DNA of 33,195 bases from Bacillota bacterium (GCA_021806565.1 JAJZXK010000033.1:1-33195), one strand, 5' to 3'; counted from the stretch's first letter, positions 15,989 through 25,041 are shown. Numbers and translations: made by a program. Notes: generated by a model from the letters alone, not told the origin.

Positions 15989-18292
15989 GTGATCCGCTCC
16001 ACCAACCTCGGGTATCCACGCATCGGCGCGCGGCGCGAACTCAAACGGGCCCTTGAGGCACACTGGGCCGGTGAACTCACGGCCGCGGCGCTGGGGGGAG
16101 TGGCGGACGAGTTGGTCTCCGCCGGACTGGCCACCCAGCGGCAGGCCGGCATCGACATCATCCCCGTCAACGATTTCTCGCTCTACGACCACGTGCTGGA
16201 CGCCACCGCGCTCTTGGGCGCGGTTCCCGACCGCTTCCACTGGGACGCGCAGGCGGCGCAGGTCGACCTTTCGACCTACTTCGCGATGGCGCGCGGAGTG
16301 CAGCGCCCGGGCCTGGACGCGCCGGCCCTGGAGATGACCAAGTGGTTTGACACGAACTACCACTACCTCGTACCGGAGTTCGTGGCCGACCAGCGGTTGC
16401 GGTTGGCGAGCGACAAGCCGTTGCGCGCGCTTGCGGCCGGCCAGGCGGCCGGGGTCGAGGCGAGGGTGGTGCTGCTCGGTCCCCTCAGCTATCTGCTCCT
16501 GGGCAAGGCCAAGGTTGACGGGCTGGATCCGCTCGGCCACCATCTCGATGCCGTGCTGGAGGTCTATGCCGAGGTCGTGCGGCAACTGTCGCGCCAGGGT
16601 GCGCGCTGGATCCAGTTCGACGAACCCTGCCTGGTGCAGGACCGCACCCCGCCGGAACTGGCGGCGCTGCGCCAGTCCTATGCGGCCCTGGACCGGGCCC
16701 GCGGCGGCGACACCCGCTTTGTAGTCGCCACCTACTTCGGCGATGTGGACGCGGCGTACGAGGCGCTGACGGGGTTGCCCGTGGAGGGTATCGCCCTGGA
16801 CTTCGTGCGGGGGGCGCGCAACCTCGCCAAGGTGCGCGCCGCTTGGCCCCGGGGCAAGACGCTGATCGCGGGCGTGGTGGACGGCCGCAACGTCTGGATC
16901 AGCGACCTGCGCGCCCGGCTGCACCTCTTGGAGGAACTGACCGGGACGGTCGGTCCCGACCACCTGCAGGTGGCGCCGTCCTGCTCGCTTCTGCACGTGC
17001 CCATGGACCTCAAGCTGGAGCGGGGTTTGGATGCGGAGGTCCGGCCCTGGCTGGCGTTCGCCCGCCAGAAGCTGGACGAGGTGGTCGTGCTGACCCGCGC
17101 CCTCAACGAGGGGGCAGGGGCCGTCGCCAAGGCCCTGGACGGAAACCAAGAGGCCATGGAGCGCCGGCGCGCTTCGCACCGGCTCCACGACCCCGCAGTG
17201 GCCGAACGGGTCACCTCTCTGCGGCCGCGGGATTTCGAGCGGCGCAATCCCTACGGGGTGCGCCGTGCGGCACAGGCGCAGCGGTTGGGCCTGCCGCCGC
17301 TACCGACGACGACGATCGGCTCGTTCCCGCAGACGGCCGAGGTGCGCCAGTTGCGCCAGCAGTGGCGGAGCGAGGAACTGTCCGATGCCGCCTATACCGA
17401 GGCGGTCGAGGCGGAGATCCGCCGCACGGTCGGGATCCAGGAAGAGATCGGCCTGGACATGCTGGTGCACGGCGAGTTCGAGCGCAACGACATGGTCGAA
17501 TACTTCGGCGAGCAGTTGGACGGCTTTCTCTTCACCCGGCACGGCTGGGTGCAGTCCTACGGCAGCCGGTACGTGAAGCCGCCGATCCTCTATGGTACGG
17601 TGCGCCGTCCCAGCCCGATGACCGTGCGCTGGTCCGCCTTCGCCCAGGGCTGCAGCCGCAGGCCGGTCAAGGGCATGCTCACCGGCCCGGTGACCATCCT
17701 GCAGTGGTCGTTCGTGCGGGACGACCAGAGTCGCGAGCGGACCTGCCAGGAGATCGCGTTGGCCATCCGCGACGAGGTGTGCGACCTGGAGCGGGCGGGC
17801 ATCGCGGCGATCCAGATCGACGAGCCGGCGCTGCGTGAGGGACTGCCCTTGCGCAAGCGCGAGTGGGCGGAATACCTGCGCTGGGCCACGGCGGCCTTCC
17901 GCCTCTCGGCGGCGGGGGTCGAGGACCGGACGCAGATCCACACGCACATGTGCTACGGGGAGTTCGCGGACATCATCGACGCCATCTCCTCGCTGGACGC
18001 CGACGTCATCTCGATCGAGAACGCCCGCTCCGGGGCGGAACTGCTGCGGGTGTTCCGGGAGCACGGCTACGATAAGGGCATCGGGCCCGGCGTCTATGAC
18101 ATCCATTCACCGCGCGTGCCCTCGGTGGGGGAGATGGCCGGGTTGCTGCGTGACACCCTGGCGGTGCTCCAGGCTGAGCACGTGTGGGTGAATCCCGACT
18201 GCGGCCTGAAGACCCGCGGCTGGCCGGAGACGACGGCGGCCCTGCGCAACATGGTGGCCGCGGCACAGGCGGTGCGGGCGGAACTCGGTTGA
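15989..18292 (+). CDS. metE: Cobalamin-independent methionine synthase
   Basis: 5-methyltetrahydropteroyltriglutamate-homocysteine methyltransferase, the last step of methionine synthesis without B12. The 767-residue length fits MetE. The N-terminal TIM barrel begins TNLGYPRIGARRELKRALE. The C-terminal barrel begins LPTTTIGSFPQTAEVRQLR and carries the full zinc site: His653 and Cys655 in HTHMCYGEF, Glu677 in SIENARSG, and Cys738 in NPDCGLKTR. GTG 15989 follows GGGGAGG at 8 bases and directly precedes the conserved N-terminus. Upstream in-frame codons look non-coding. Its stop overlaps the TTG start of trpA (TTGA), implying coupled translation of two amino-acid biosynthesis genes from different pathways. 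Confidence 0.95.
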   Translation: MIRSTNLGYPRIGARRELKRALEAHWAGELTAAALGGVADELVSAGLATQRQAGIDIIPVNDFSLYDHVLDATALLGAVPDRFHWDAQAAQVDLSTYFAMARGVQRPGLDAPALEMTKWFDTNYHYLVPEFVADQRLRLASDKPLRALAAGQAAGVEARVVLLGPLSYLLLGKAKVDGLDPLGHHLDAVLEVYAEVVRQLSRQGARWIQFDEPCLVQDRTPPELAALRQSYAALDRARGGDTRFVVATYFGDVDAAYEALTGLPVEGIALDFVRGARNLAKVRAAWPRGKTLIAGVVDGRNVWISDLRARLHLLEELTGTVGPDHLQVAPSCSLLHVPMDLKLERGLDAEVRPWLAFARQKLDEVVVLTRALNEGAGAVAKALDGNQEAMERRRASHRLHDPAVAERVTSLRPRDFERRNPYGVRRAAQAQRLGLPPLPTTTIGSFPQTAEVRQLRQQWRSEELSDAAYTEAVEAEIRRTVGIQEEIGLDMLVHGEFERNDMVEYFGEQLDGFLFTRHGWVQSYGSRYVKPPILYGTVRRPSPMTVRWSAFAQGCSRRPVKGMLTGPVTILQWSFVRDDQSRERTCQEIALAIRDEVCDLERAGIAAIQIDEPALREGLPLRKREWAEYLRWATAAFRLSAAGVEDRTQIHTHMCYGEFADIIDAISSLDADVISIENARSGAELLRVFREHGYDKGIGPGVYDIHSPRVPSVGEMAGLLRDTLAVLQAEHVWVNPDCGLKTRGWPETTAALRNMVAAAQAVRAELG

Positions 18293-19155
18293 GTTCGTCC
18301 AATCCACACGAGGGACGCGCCGGCACGGGGCGGCGGCGGCCGGGGCTCGGGGCCGCGCTCGAAGCGTGCCGCGCGTCCGGCCGCAAGGTGCTGGCGCCTT
18401 ATCTGATGCTCGGGGATCCGGATGTGGCGACCTCGGTGGCGGTGGCGCGGGCGATGGCCGCCGCCGGGGCCGACGCCATCGAATTGGGCGTCCCCTTTTC
18501 GGATCCCCTCGCGGACGGCCCCACCATTCAGGCGGCCGGTGTGCGGGCCCTGGCGGGCGGGCTGCGGGTGGGTCGGCTGGAGTCTGCCGTCGCGTCCATC
18601 CGGGACGCGGTGGACTGCCCGCTGGCGCTGATGAGCTACGTCAACCCGTTGCTGCAGCGGGGCTACGCGGACTTCGTCGCGGCGATGGCCGCGGCCGGCG
18701 CCAACGGTCTGATCGTTCCGGACCTGCCGCTCGAGGAGACCATGCCTCTGGGCGCCGCCTGCCGCGGCCACGGCGTGGACCTCGTGGGCTTCGCGGCGCC
18801 GACGTCCACCGACGCGCGGCTCGCCGCCGTGGCCCGGTCCGCGACCGGCTTCATTTACTGCGTGTCGGTGGCCGGGGTGACCGGTCCGCGGTCCGACACC
18901 CTGCAGCGGGTGCCGGCGACGGTCGCCCGTGTGCGGCGGGTGACCGACCTGCCCGTCCTGGTTGGATTCGGTATCGACAGCCCGCAGAAGGCGGTGGCCG
19001 CGGCGGCGGTTGCCGATGGTGTGATCGTCGCCTCCTGGATCGTCGCGGCCGTGGCCGATCTCGGCCCGGGCGCGACCCCGGCGGAGCGCGCGGAACTGGC
19101 TGGAGCGATGGTCGGCGGCCTGCGCCGTGCCCTGGACGGCGCGGCGGCCGGGTGA
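18289..19155 (+). CDS. trpA: Tryptophan synthase alpha subunit, orphan
   Basis: Cleaves indole-3-glycerol phosphate to indole and glyceraldehyde-3-phosphate; normally paired with TrpB. The 288-residue protein keeps both catalytic acids: Glu65 in AIELGVPFSDP and Asp76 in PLADGP. It also has FIYCVSVAGVTGPRSDT, which contacts the beta subunit in the family, and VGFGIDSPQKA. The phosphate-site motif near the C-terminus reads VIVASWIV where VxGSAIV is usual, so a glycine is replaced by alanine. No trpB, trpC or trpF is in the window. The TTG start at 18289 overlaps the metE stop, a coupling that makes this start likely. It ends 13 bases before the first permease start, so read-through into the transporter genes is possible. 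Confidence 0.9.
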   Translation: MSSSNPHEGRAGTGRRRPGLGAALEACRASGRKVLAPYLMLGDPDVATSVAVARAMAAAGADAIELGVPFSDPLADGPTIQAAGVRALAGGLRVGRLESAVASIRDAVDCPLALMSYVNPLLQRGYADFVAAMAAAGANGLIVPDLPLEETMPLGAACRGHGVDLVGFAAPTSTDARLAAVARSATGFIYCVSVAGVTGPRSDTLQRVPATVARVRRVTDLPVLVGFGIDSPQKAVAAAAVADGVIVASWIVAAVADLGPGATPAERAELAGAMVGGLRRALDGAAAG

Positions 19156-19168
19156 GGGGGCGCCGGTC

Positions 19169-20044
19169 ATGCGGCGTGGTCAGGGGTTCCTCTTCGTCCT
19201 CCCCTGGCTGATCGGCTTTGTGCTGTGGTCTGCGGGCCCGCTGCTGGCCTCCGCCCTCCTGTCGCTTACGCATTGGGATCTGCTGTCTCCCCCGCGTTTC
19301 GTCGGGGCGGCGCACTACGCGCGGTTGCTCCACGATCCGCTGGTGCGGACCGCCCTGGCCAACTCCCTCTATCTGACGCTGCTCGGGGTGCCGCTGTCTC
19401 TGACGTTGGCTCTGGCCCTGGCCCTGGGGCTGCACGGCGTGGCCGCTTCGCGCGCGCACCTGCTGCGCACGGTGTTGTATCTGCCTTCCCAGTTGCCCGC
19501 CGCGGCTTCGGCCGTGCTCTGGCTGTGGATCTTCAACCCGGATTACGGTATCGCCAACCGCCTGCTGGGGCTGGTGGGCGTCTCGCCTTCCCTCTGGCTG
19601 CTCAGCCCGGTCACCGCCAAACCCACGCTCATCCTCATCGGGTTCTGGGGGGTCGGCACCGGGGTGCTGCTGCTGGCGGCCGGCCTGGCGGCCATCCCGC
19701 TGGACGTCCTGGAGGCGGCCCGCCTCGACGGGGCGCGCGGTTGGGCGCACCTGCGCCACATCGTGCTGCCGCTGCTTTCGCCCGTCCTGCTTTTCAACCT
19801 GGTTGTGGGTGTGGTGGCCACGATGCAGGCGGGGTTCACGCAGGTGTATGTGATGACCGACGGTGGCCCGGACAACAGCACCCTGACCCTGCCGCTGTAT
19901 ATGTTCCGCGTCGGCTGGCGCGATTTCCACATGGGCTACGCGGCGGCGATCGCCTGGTTGTTCGTCGCCGTCCTGCTTGTGTTGGTCGCGGCGGCGTTCC
20001 TGCTGACGCGCCGCTATGTCCACTACGAGGTGGGTGGACGTTGA
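19169..20044 (+). CDS. Sugar ABC transporter permease (MalF/UgpA type)
   Basis: An inner-membrane permease of 291 residues with about six hydrophobic segments, starting FLFVLPWLIGFVLW. The EAA loop that docks the ATPase reads EAARLDGARGWAHLRHIVLP, with the conserved Gly and LP. MTDGGPDNSTLTLPLYMF is typical of carbohydrate importers of the CUT1 class. ATG 19169 has GAGGGGG at 8 bases. It overlaps the next permease by TTGA. No binding protein or ATPase adjoins it. The nearest candidate binding lipoprotein is at 25080-26444, and the ATPase must lie outside the window, as with MsmK-type shared ATPases. Confidence 0.9.
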   Translation: MRRGQGFLFVLPWLIGFVLWSAGPLLASALLSLTHWDLLSPPRFVGAAHYARLLHDPLVRTALANSLYLTLLGVPLSLTLALALALGLHGVAASRAHLLRTVLYLPSQLPAAASAVLWLWIFNPDYGIANRLLGLVGVSPSLWLLSPVTAKPTLILIGFWGVGTGVLLLAAGLAAIPLDVLEAARLDGARGWAHLRHIVLPLLSPVLLFNLVVGVVATMQAGFTQVYVMTDGGPDNSTLTLPLYMFRVGWRDFHMGYAAAIAWLFVAVLLVLVAAAFLLTRRYVHYEVGGR

Positions 20045-20868
20045 GCGCCGGGCGGATCGCGTTCGGGGTGGGGCTGTGGGTGGCGGTGGGGCTGTTTGCG
20101 GCCCCGCTGGTCTGGGTCGTGCTGGTGGCGGTCGCCCCGGCCGACGCGATCTACCGCTATCCGCCGCCGCTCTTGCCATGGCCGCCGCGGCTGCACAACT
20201 TTGCGGCGATGGATGCGATGTTCCCGCTGCTGCGCGACCTGGGCAACACCCTGCGCATCGTCGTGCCGGCCACGGTGGGCAATGTGCTGGCCTCCGCCCT
20301 CGCCGGGTATGGGTTTGCGCGCGGCCGCTTCTGGGGGCGCGACGCGCTGTTTGTGGTCTGCCTGGCCGGGATGCTGGTGCCGGAACTCGCCACCCTGGTG
20401 CCGACCTTCCTGCTCTTTCGTGCCCTGCACTGGATCAACACGGATTACCCGCTGATCGTTCCGGCCTGTTTCGGCACTCCGTTCACGGTCTTTCTCTACC
20501 GCCAGTTCTTGCGCACCCTGCCGGTGGAACTGGAAGAGGCCGCGCGCATCGACGGCGCCGGCGCCTGGCGCACCTGGTGGTCGGTGATCATGCCCAACGC
20601 CTGGGCCGCCACCGCCGTCGCGACGATCCTCGCTTTCAGCACCGGCTGGAACGCCTTCCTGCAGCCGCTGATCTATCTGAACTCGCCACGCAAGTACACG
20701 CTGAGCATCGCCCTGGCCGGGCTGCTGGCCCGCCACAGCAGTGCGACCCCCTGGAATCTGATGATGGCCGCGACGACCTGCACCCTGGCCCCCGTGGCCC
20801 TGCTGGTGCTGGTGGGGCGGCGCTGGCTCCTGACCGGGCTGGCCACCAGCGCGTCCGTCGGCCGGTAG
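20041..20868 (+). CDS. Sugar ABC transporter permease (MalG/UgpE type)
   Basis: The partner permease, 275 residues with about six membrane segments, in the CUT1 carbohydrate class. Typical segments are DLGNTLRIVVPATVGNVLA, ALAGYGFARGRFWGRDALF and the EAA loop EEAARIDGAGAWRTWWSVIMP. The C-terminal part STGWNAFLQPLIYLNSPRKY matches MalG-like proteins. The start is TTG 20041, inside the TTGA overlap with the upstream permease stop, so the two are made in a coupled way. A region of about 210 bases then precedes the SLH protein gene. Substrate cannot be read from permease sequence; the surrounding genes suggest an oligosaccharide or sugar acid. Confidence 0.9.
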   Translation: MSAGRIAFGVGLWVAVGLFAAPLVWVVLVAVAPADAIYRYPPPLLPWPPRLHNFAAMDAMFPLLRDLGNTLRIVVPATVGNVLASALAGYGFARGRFWGRDALFVVCLAGMLVPELATLVPTFLLFRALHWINTDYPLIVPACFGTPFTVFLYRQFLRTLPVELEEAARIDGAGAWRTWWSVIMPNAWAATAVATILAFSTGWNAFLQPLIYLNSPRKYTLSIALAGLLARHSSATPWNLMMAATTCTLAPVALLVLVGRRWLLTGLATSASVGR

Positions 20869-21081
20869 GCCGGGCGGGGTCGCCTGTCTGGACGGGCGGT
20901 GCCCCATGGCAGCGCGGCATGGTGGCGGCGCATGGTAACGCCGCGGTAACGGCTGTTTGATATGCCTTAAATGCGTGCGCACCCTTGCCGCGGCCGGGCG
21001 GTGGCCGCACAGGGCGCCGCGTCCGCCCGTATGGGTGCCGGGCGGGACGAGCCGATGCGGGATCAAGACGAGAGGGGAGAG

Positions 21082-22866
21082 GTGAGCTTGCGAAAGACGA
21101 GACATCGAGGCGCGCTTCGGGCGGCCGCGCTGGCCGCCCTGACGGCGCTGGCCATGCTGTTGTTGCCGGCGGCGGCCATGGCCCAGGCCGTGTATACGAT
21201 CCACGTCAGCGGTCAGGGGGGCACGCTGACGGGCGTCCAGGCAATCGCCCCCGACGGCACGGTCGTCAGAGGCCAGTCCACCGGTTCGGGCGCGTTCGCC
21301 CTGACCGAGGGCAGCGCGGGACCGTTCACGATCGTCGGCAGCGGCACGACGACGCAGCAACGCACGGCCCAGGCCGTCTACAACGGCGAGACCGTGTCGA
21401 GTTCCACGTATGCGTCCAACCTCACCCTGAGCCTTCCAGCCGTCATGCCCAGCGAGGTGACGGCTCCGAGCGGGATCCAGTTGACGGCCGGCGTGTCTCA
21501 GAATGTGGCCCTCTCCGTGTACAACGCCACCTACGGCGCCGTCTCCGATGGCGCCCTGGCGGTGCTCACCCCGTCCAGCGGTCTGACCGCCACCGCCAGC
21601 GGGGCGAGGGAGACGCAGGTGGGCACCAGTGTCTATGCGGCCACCGTGGGAGGCACGGTCTACGCCGACCTCAGTGCCGCCTTGGCGGGCTCCTACACGC
21701 TGAAGGTGACCTCGGCCGGTGCGAGCCCCGTCACGTACGGGTCGGTGCCCGTCACGGTGTCCTCCGCGACGGGTGTCGGCACCGGAGGGGTGTCGCCCTC
21801 GTCGGGAGGGGCACCGTCGGTCGGTTCCGGTGTGACCGTGGACGGGGCGCAGGGTACCGTCGTGCTGGACCAGTCGTTCAGTGCGGTGGGGGCCCAGACC
21901 CTGACCACGGCGGACGGGGCGCTGACCCTGCAGGTGCCGTCTGGTGCCTTCGGTAGCAGCGGTACCGTACAGTTCGAGGTGATCGAGTTCGCCGCTCCGG
22001 CGGCCACCCAACTGCTGGCGTCGTCGCATCTGGCGTCGTACGACAGCAGCGCCGGTTTGGGCTTCGACTTTGTGGTCAAGGTCAACGGTACCGCGGTGAG
22101 CAGCGTTTCCACGCCGATCTCGGCCCTGGTGCACCTGAGCCAGGCCTCCGCCAAGTACACCGACCCGGCGAAGGTCGACCTGATGGCCCTGGGCAGCGGC
22201 GGAGCCCTCAGCTTCCTCGGCGGCAACTGGAACGGCACGGCCCTGCAGGTGCCGCTGACCACACTCGGCGGACCGGACCTGCTGCTGCAGGTCTCGCCCA
22301 CGTTCTCCGATGTGCCGCAGGGTTTCTGGGCCCGCGGCAACATCGACCTCATGGCCTCGAAGTTCGTGGTCAACGGCTTCCCGGGCGGCAGCTTCCAGCC
22401 GCAGGGTAACGTGACCCGGGCCCAGTTCACCGCCATGCTGCTGCGCATGCTCAACATCCCCGTCGATGCACAGGCCACGGTCACCTTCCAGGACGTGCCC
22501 CAGGGGTCCTGGTACTACGGGGCGGTCGCGACCGCCGCGTCCAAGGGGATCGTCCAGGGCTACACTTCCACGACCTTCGGACCGAATGATCCGATCACGC
22601 GTGAGCAGTTGGTGACCATGTTCGTGCGGGCGATGCTCCTGCGCAACTGGGCCACCGCGGCCGACGCCGCGAGTGGTAAGCAGACGATGTCCAACACCTT
22701 CAGCGACACCAGCCAGGTCAGTTCCTACGCGTTGACCGACATGGAGATCGCGGTCGCGCACGGCTTGGTCAAGGGTGTCACACCTACGACCATCGACCCC
22801 CTCGGCCTCACCACCAGGGCTCAGGCGGCCACCTGGGTGGCCCGCCTCTTCCGCGACTTCATGTGA
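21082..22866 (+). CDS. S-layer-homology surface protein
   Basis: A secreted cell-wall protein of about 594 residues. The signal peptide has a basic start (RKTRHRG), a long alanine/leucine core and an AMAQA cleavage site. The N-terminal half is Ser/Thr/Gly/Val-rich with bacterial Ig-like beta segments. Residues from about 405 to the end are three SLH repeats: FSDVPQGFWARGNIDLMASK, then FQDVPQGSWYYGAVATAASK, then a more diverged FSDTSQVSSYALTDMEIAVA. SLH repeats bind pyruvylated secondary cell-wall polymer in Gram-positives. GTG 21082 or TTG 21088 fits the GAGGGGAGAGG site; ATG 21055 is also in frame. A TTAAAT in the AT-richer patch near 20960-20970 could be a -10 element. No catalytic domain was seen, so it is probably an S-layer or anchoring protein. 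Confidence 0.88.
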   Translation: MSLRKTRHRGALRAAALAALTALAMLLLPAAAMAQAVYTIHVSGQGGTLTGVQAIAPDGTVVRGQSTGSGAFALTEGSAGPFTIVGSGTTTQQRTAQAVYNGETVSSSTYASNLTLSLPAVMPSEVTAPSGIQLTAGVSQNVALSVYNATYGAVSDGALAVLTPSSGLTATASGARETQVGTSVYAATVGGTVYADLSAALAGSYTLKVTSAGASPVTYGSVPVTVSSATGVGTGGVSPSSGGAPSVGSGVTVDGAQGTVVLDQSFSAVGAQTLTTADGALTLQVPSGAFGSSGTVQFEVIEFAAPAATQLLASSHLASYDSSAGLGFDFVVKVNGTAVSSVSTPISALVHLSQASAKYTDPAKVDLMALGSGGALSFLGGNWNGTALQVPLTTLGGPDLLLQVSPTFSDVPQGFWARGNIDLMASKFVVNGFPGGSFQPQGNVTRAQFTAMLLRMLNIPVDAQATVTFQDVPQGSWYYGAVATAASKGIVQGYTSTTFGPNDPITREQLVTMFVRAMLLRNWATAADAASGKQTMSNTFSDTSQVSSYALTDMEIAVAHGLVKGVTPTTIDPLGLTTRAQAATWVARLFRDFM

Positions 22867-23057
22867 GCCGGACCGGGGCGCGGGACCAGGACGGTTTGCG
22901 GCGGGGGCCGGGGTGTATGCCCCGGCTCTCGCCGCGTGGTTGGGCATGTCTACCAGCGGCCGCACCACCCCCAGGACGGCCGGTGCAGCCTGCGAACCAG
23001 CATCGGGAAGCCAACGGCCGGTGGGGAGGCCTCCGGCGGGGAGGGGGGCGTGGACGG

Positions 23058-23951
23058 TTGACCACAGCGGTGGAGCCATGCGGGGCGCCGGTGGACGGCA
23101 TCCCGCCCCGCGGTGTGTATGTGCAGACCTTCGGCGGTTTCTGCCTGTATCAGGACGGCGTCCCGGTCCCGCCGGCTGCCTGGCGACGGGGAGCCGCGCG
23201 CCGCCTGCTGGTTTTCCTACTGCTGACAGAGGGACATTTCGTCTGCCGGGCGCAACTGGCTGCGGCGTTATGGCCCGAACTGGCAAGCGCTTCGGCGGCC
23301 TCCAGTCTGCGGGTGGCGCTGCACGCCCTGCGCCGGGTGTTGCAGCCCGACCTGCCGCCGCGGGCTCCGAGCGCCTATCTTGAGGTCGGTCCCTCCGGTT
23401 GCCGCCTTGTGCCGCGGCCGGACGTGCGCTGGGATGTGGGCGAACTGCGCCGCGGCCTGCGGGAGGCGGCTGCGGCCTCGGACGAGGTGGTCGCCGCGGC
23501 GGCCCTGTCCCGCGGGTTGGCGGGGGTGCGTGGACCCTGGCTTTCGGAAGAGGATGGGTTGTCCGCGTTTGCCGTCTGGCAGTGGCGCCTCACGGCGGAG
23601 GCCGTGGGGGCGGCGACCCGCCTGGCGGGGATCGCCATGGACGGCGGCGACCCGGATGCGGCGATCCGCTGGGCCGGTCGCGCCTTGGAACTCGATCCCG
23701 TGGCCGAACCGGCGCACGTCCTGGTGGTGCGGGCGTTGGCGGCCCGCGGTCTGACGGCGCAGGCCCGCGCCGCTTACGCCGCTGGCTGCCGCCAGTTGCG
23801 CGAGCAGTTGGATGTGGATCCCGGACCGGAACTGCGGCTGGCCGGGGCGGAGGCCGGCATCCTTGCCCCGTTGCCCGCTCGGAAGGACCCGTGGCCCGCA
23901 TCACGGTCCTGGCTGGAGCGGCAGGCGGTGGGGGCGGCGGTGCGTCCGTAG
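23058..23951 (+). CDS. SARP/BTAD-family transcriptional regulator
   Basis: A cytoplasmic DNA-binding protein of about 297 residues. Residues about 21-115 form an OmpR-like winged helix starting VQTFGGFCLYQDGVPV, with WRRGAARRLLVFLLL and SSLRVALHALRRVLQ. The remainder is a bacterial transcriptional activator domain built of TPR-like helices, ending QLREQLDVDPGPELRLAGAE, a very typical BTAD terminus. There is no ATPase domain, so it is the short SARP form. The start is uncertain: TTG 23058 follows GGGGAGGGGGG at 9 bases, while earlier in-frame starts lead through low-complexity sequence. It lies 191 bases after the SLH gene on the same strand and may control that gene or the transporter genes. 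Confidence 0.8.
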   Translation: MTTAVEPCGAPVDGIPPRGVYVQTFGGFCLYQDGVPVPPAAWRRGAARRLLVFLLLTEGHFVCRAQLAAALWPELASASAASSLRVALHALRRVLQPDLPPRAPSAYLEVGPSGCRLVPRPDVRWDVGELRRGLREAAAASDEVVAAAALSRGLAGVRGPWLSEEDGLSAFAVWQWRLTAEAVGAATRLAGIAMDGGDPDAAIRWAGRALELDPVAEPAHVLVVRALAARGLTAQARAAYAAGCRQLREQLDVDPGPELRLAGAEAGILAPLPARKDPWPASRSWLERQAVGAAVRP

Positions 23952-23981
23952 TTTCTGCGCCGCACCGGGGCGCTGTGCGGC

Positions 23982-24845
23982 TCAGGCCGTCACGGCCCAT
24001 GCCGCCCGCAGGTCCGTGGCGGCCACGGTATAGGCGCCGCCGCGCTCCAGGTTCTCGACCGCGCAACGGGTGCGCCAGAGGCCGGTGAAGCTGTCCGCGC
24101 TCTCGGCCGTGGTGGTGCCCTCGCGGATGGCGGCGCACAGGTAGCCGCGGGCCATCAGGGGCGCCATGCCGCAGGGCCCGTTCCACAGGGCGCCGTCCGC
24201 TTCGAACCCAGCATAAAAGAGCACGCGCGCCCCGTGCGCCGCCAGCAGCCGGTGCAGTGGCTTGGCGGTCGCGACCAGCCATTCACCGGGCAGCGGCCGC
24301 AGGGGCGCGGGGATGTCCAGTTGCGCGGCGGCGCGCGCCAGACCGGCCCGCCAACTCGTCCCGTCACCCCAGACGCGCCTGCGCTGCTCGCGGCGCCAGG
24401 CGTCCGCCCAGGCGGGCGGCGGCCAGGCCTCTTCCGCGGGCGGTCCGCCCCCCGGCCGGTCCTGGGTGGCGGCGGGCTCCTCTGCCACCCAGGCGGGATG
24501 TCGCGCCAACACGGCGGGCCGGTTGGCGTGGCAGATGTGGATCCCCCCGGCGCGCGCGGCGGCGACCAGCGGCACCAGCACCTTCTCTACGATGGCGCGC
24601 TCGCGGACCGCGTGTGTCCGGCCGTACTCGGAGGACCATTCCGGATGCCCGGGGACGACCGGCCCGTCCTCCCAGCCCCAGTTGCAGACGTTGACGAGTA
24701 CCAATGCCACCTCGCCGGCGGCGAAGGTGTGGCGCAGGCTGCGGCGGGTGAAATGCGGCTCGTCGAAGGGTCCGTCGGCGGCCGGACACTGGGGGATGTA
24801 GCCGAGGTCCACGGAAAAGCTGCGCGCCGCGGCTTCGTCGCTCAT
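23982..24845 (-). CDS. Isochorismatase-fold protein with altered catalytic site
   Basis: A 287-residue cytoplasmic protein of the isochorismatase/cysteine-hydrolase fold. The core strands are visible: ALVLVNVCNWGWEDG, GIHICHANRPAVLA, and ALWNGPCGMAPLMARGYLC followed by an acidic loop. In canonical members the first strand ends in the catalytic Asp of (I/V)DMQ. Here that place is Asn52. The nucleophile cysteine normally follows TN.C; the only nearby cysteine (Cys225) is shifted by several residues and Ala219 or Asn222 fills the slot. It may be a non-hydrolytic or differently built member. The ATG at 24845 follows GGGGAGGG at 6 bases. It converges on the BTAD gene and diverges from the sugar-binding lipoprotein. 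Confidence 0.65.
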   Translation of the reverse strand: MSDEAAARSFSVDLGYIPQCPAADGPFDEPHFTRRSLRHTFAAGEVALVLVNVCNWGWEDGPVVPGHPEWSSEYGRTHAVRERAIVEKVLVPLVAAARAGGIHICHANRPAVLARHPAWVAEEPAATQDRPGGGPPAEEAWPPPAWADAWRREQRRRVWGDGTSWRAGLARAAAQLDIPAPLRPLPGEWLVATAKPLHRLLAAHGARVLFYAGFEADGALWNGPCGMAPLMARGYLCAAIREGTTTAESADSFTGLWRTRCAVENLERGGAYTVAATDLRAAWAVTA

Positions 24846-24987
24846 GGGGGGCCCTCCCCGCTTGCCCGCGCAGGCACGTCGCTGCCTGACCGCCCGCCCG
24901 CGCCGGCCGTTGGCCGGAGGATGCGACCCGGCGGGGTCCGGTCCCTGCCAGGGCCCGTCGGAACCAGCAAGAACGCACCCGGCGCCA

Positions 24988-25016
24988 TTGTCGGATGCGG
25001 CCCGCTTCCATATACT
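24988..25016 (+). promoter_or_regulatory. Sigma-70-like promoter of the binding-protein gene
   Basis: TTGTCG at 24988-24993 and TATACT at 25011-25016 are separated by exactly 17 bases. This is the best consensus promoter seen in the window. Transcription would begin near 25023 and give a leader of about 57 bases before the GTG at 25080. Confidence 0.65.
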
Positions 25017-25041
25017 GCGGTGAATGTTTAGCAGGCATGGC

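Noticed and set aside
20023-23286. A very long open frame on the minus strand across the permease, SLH and BTAD genes
   Set aside because: It is antisense to well-supported genes, rich in Arg/Gly/His/Gln with no domain signature, and arises from high GC with few stop codons.
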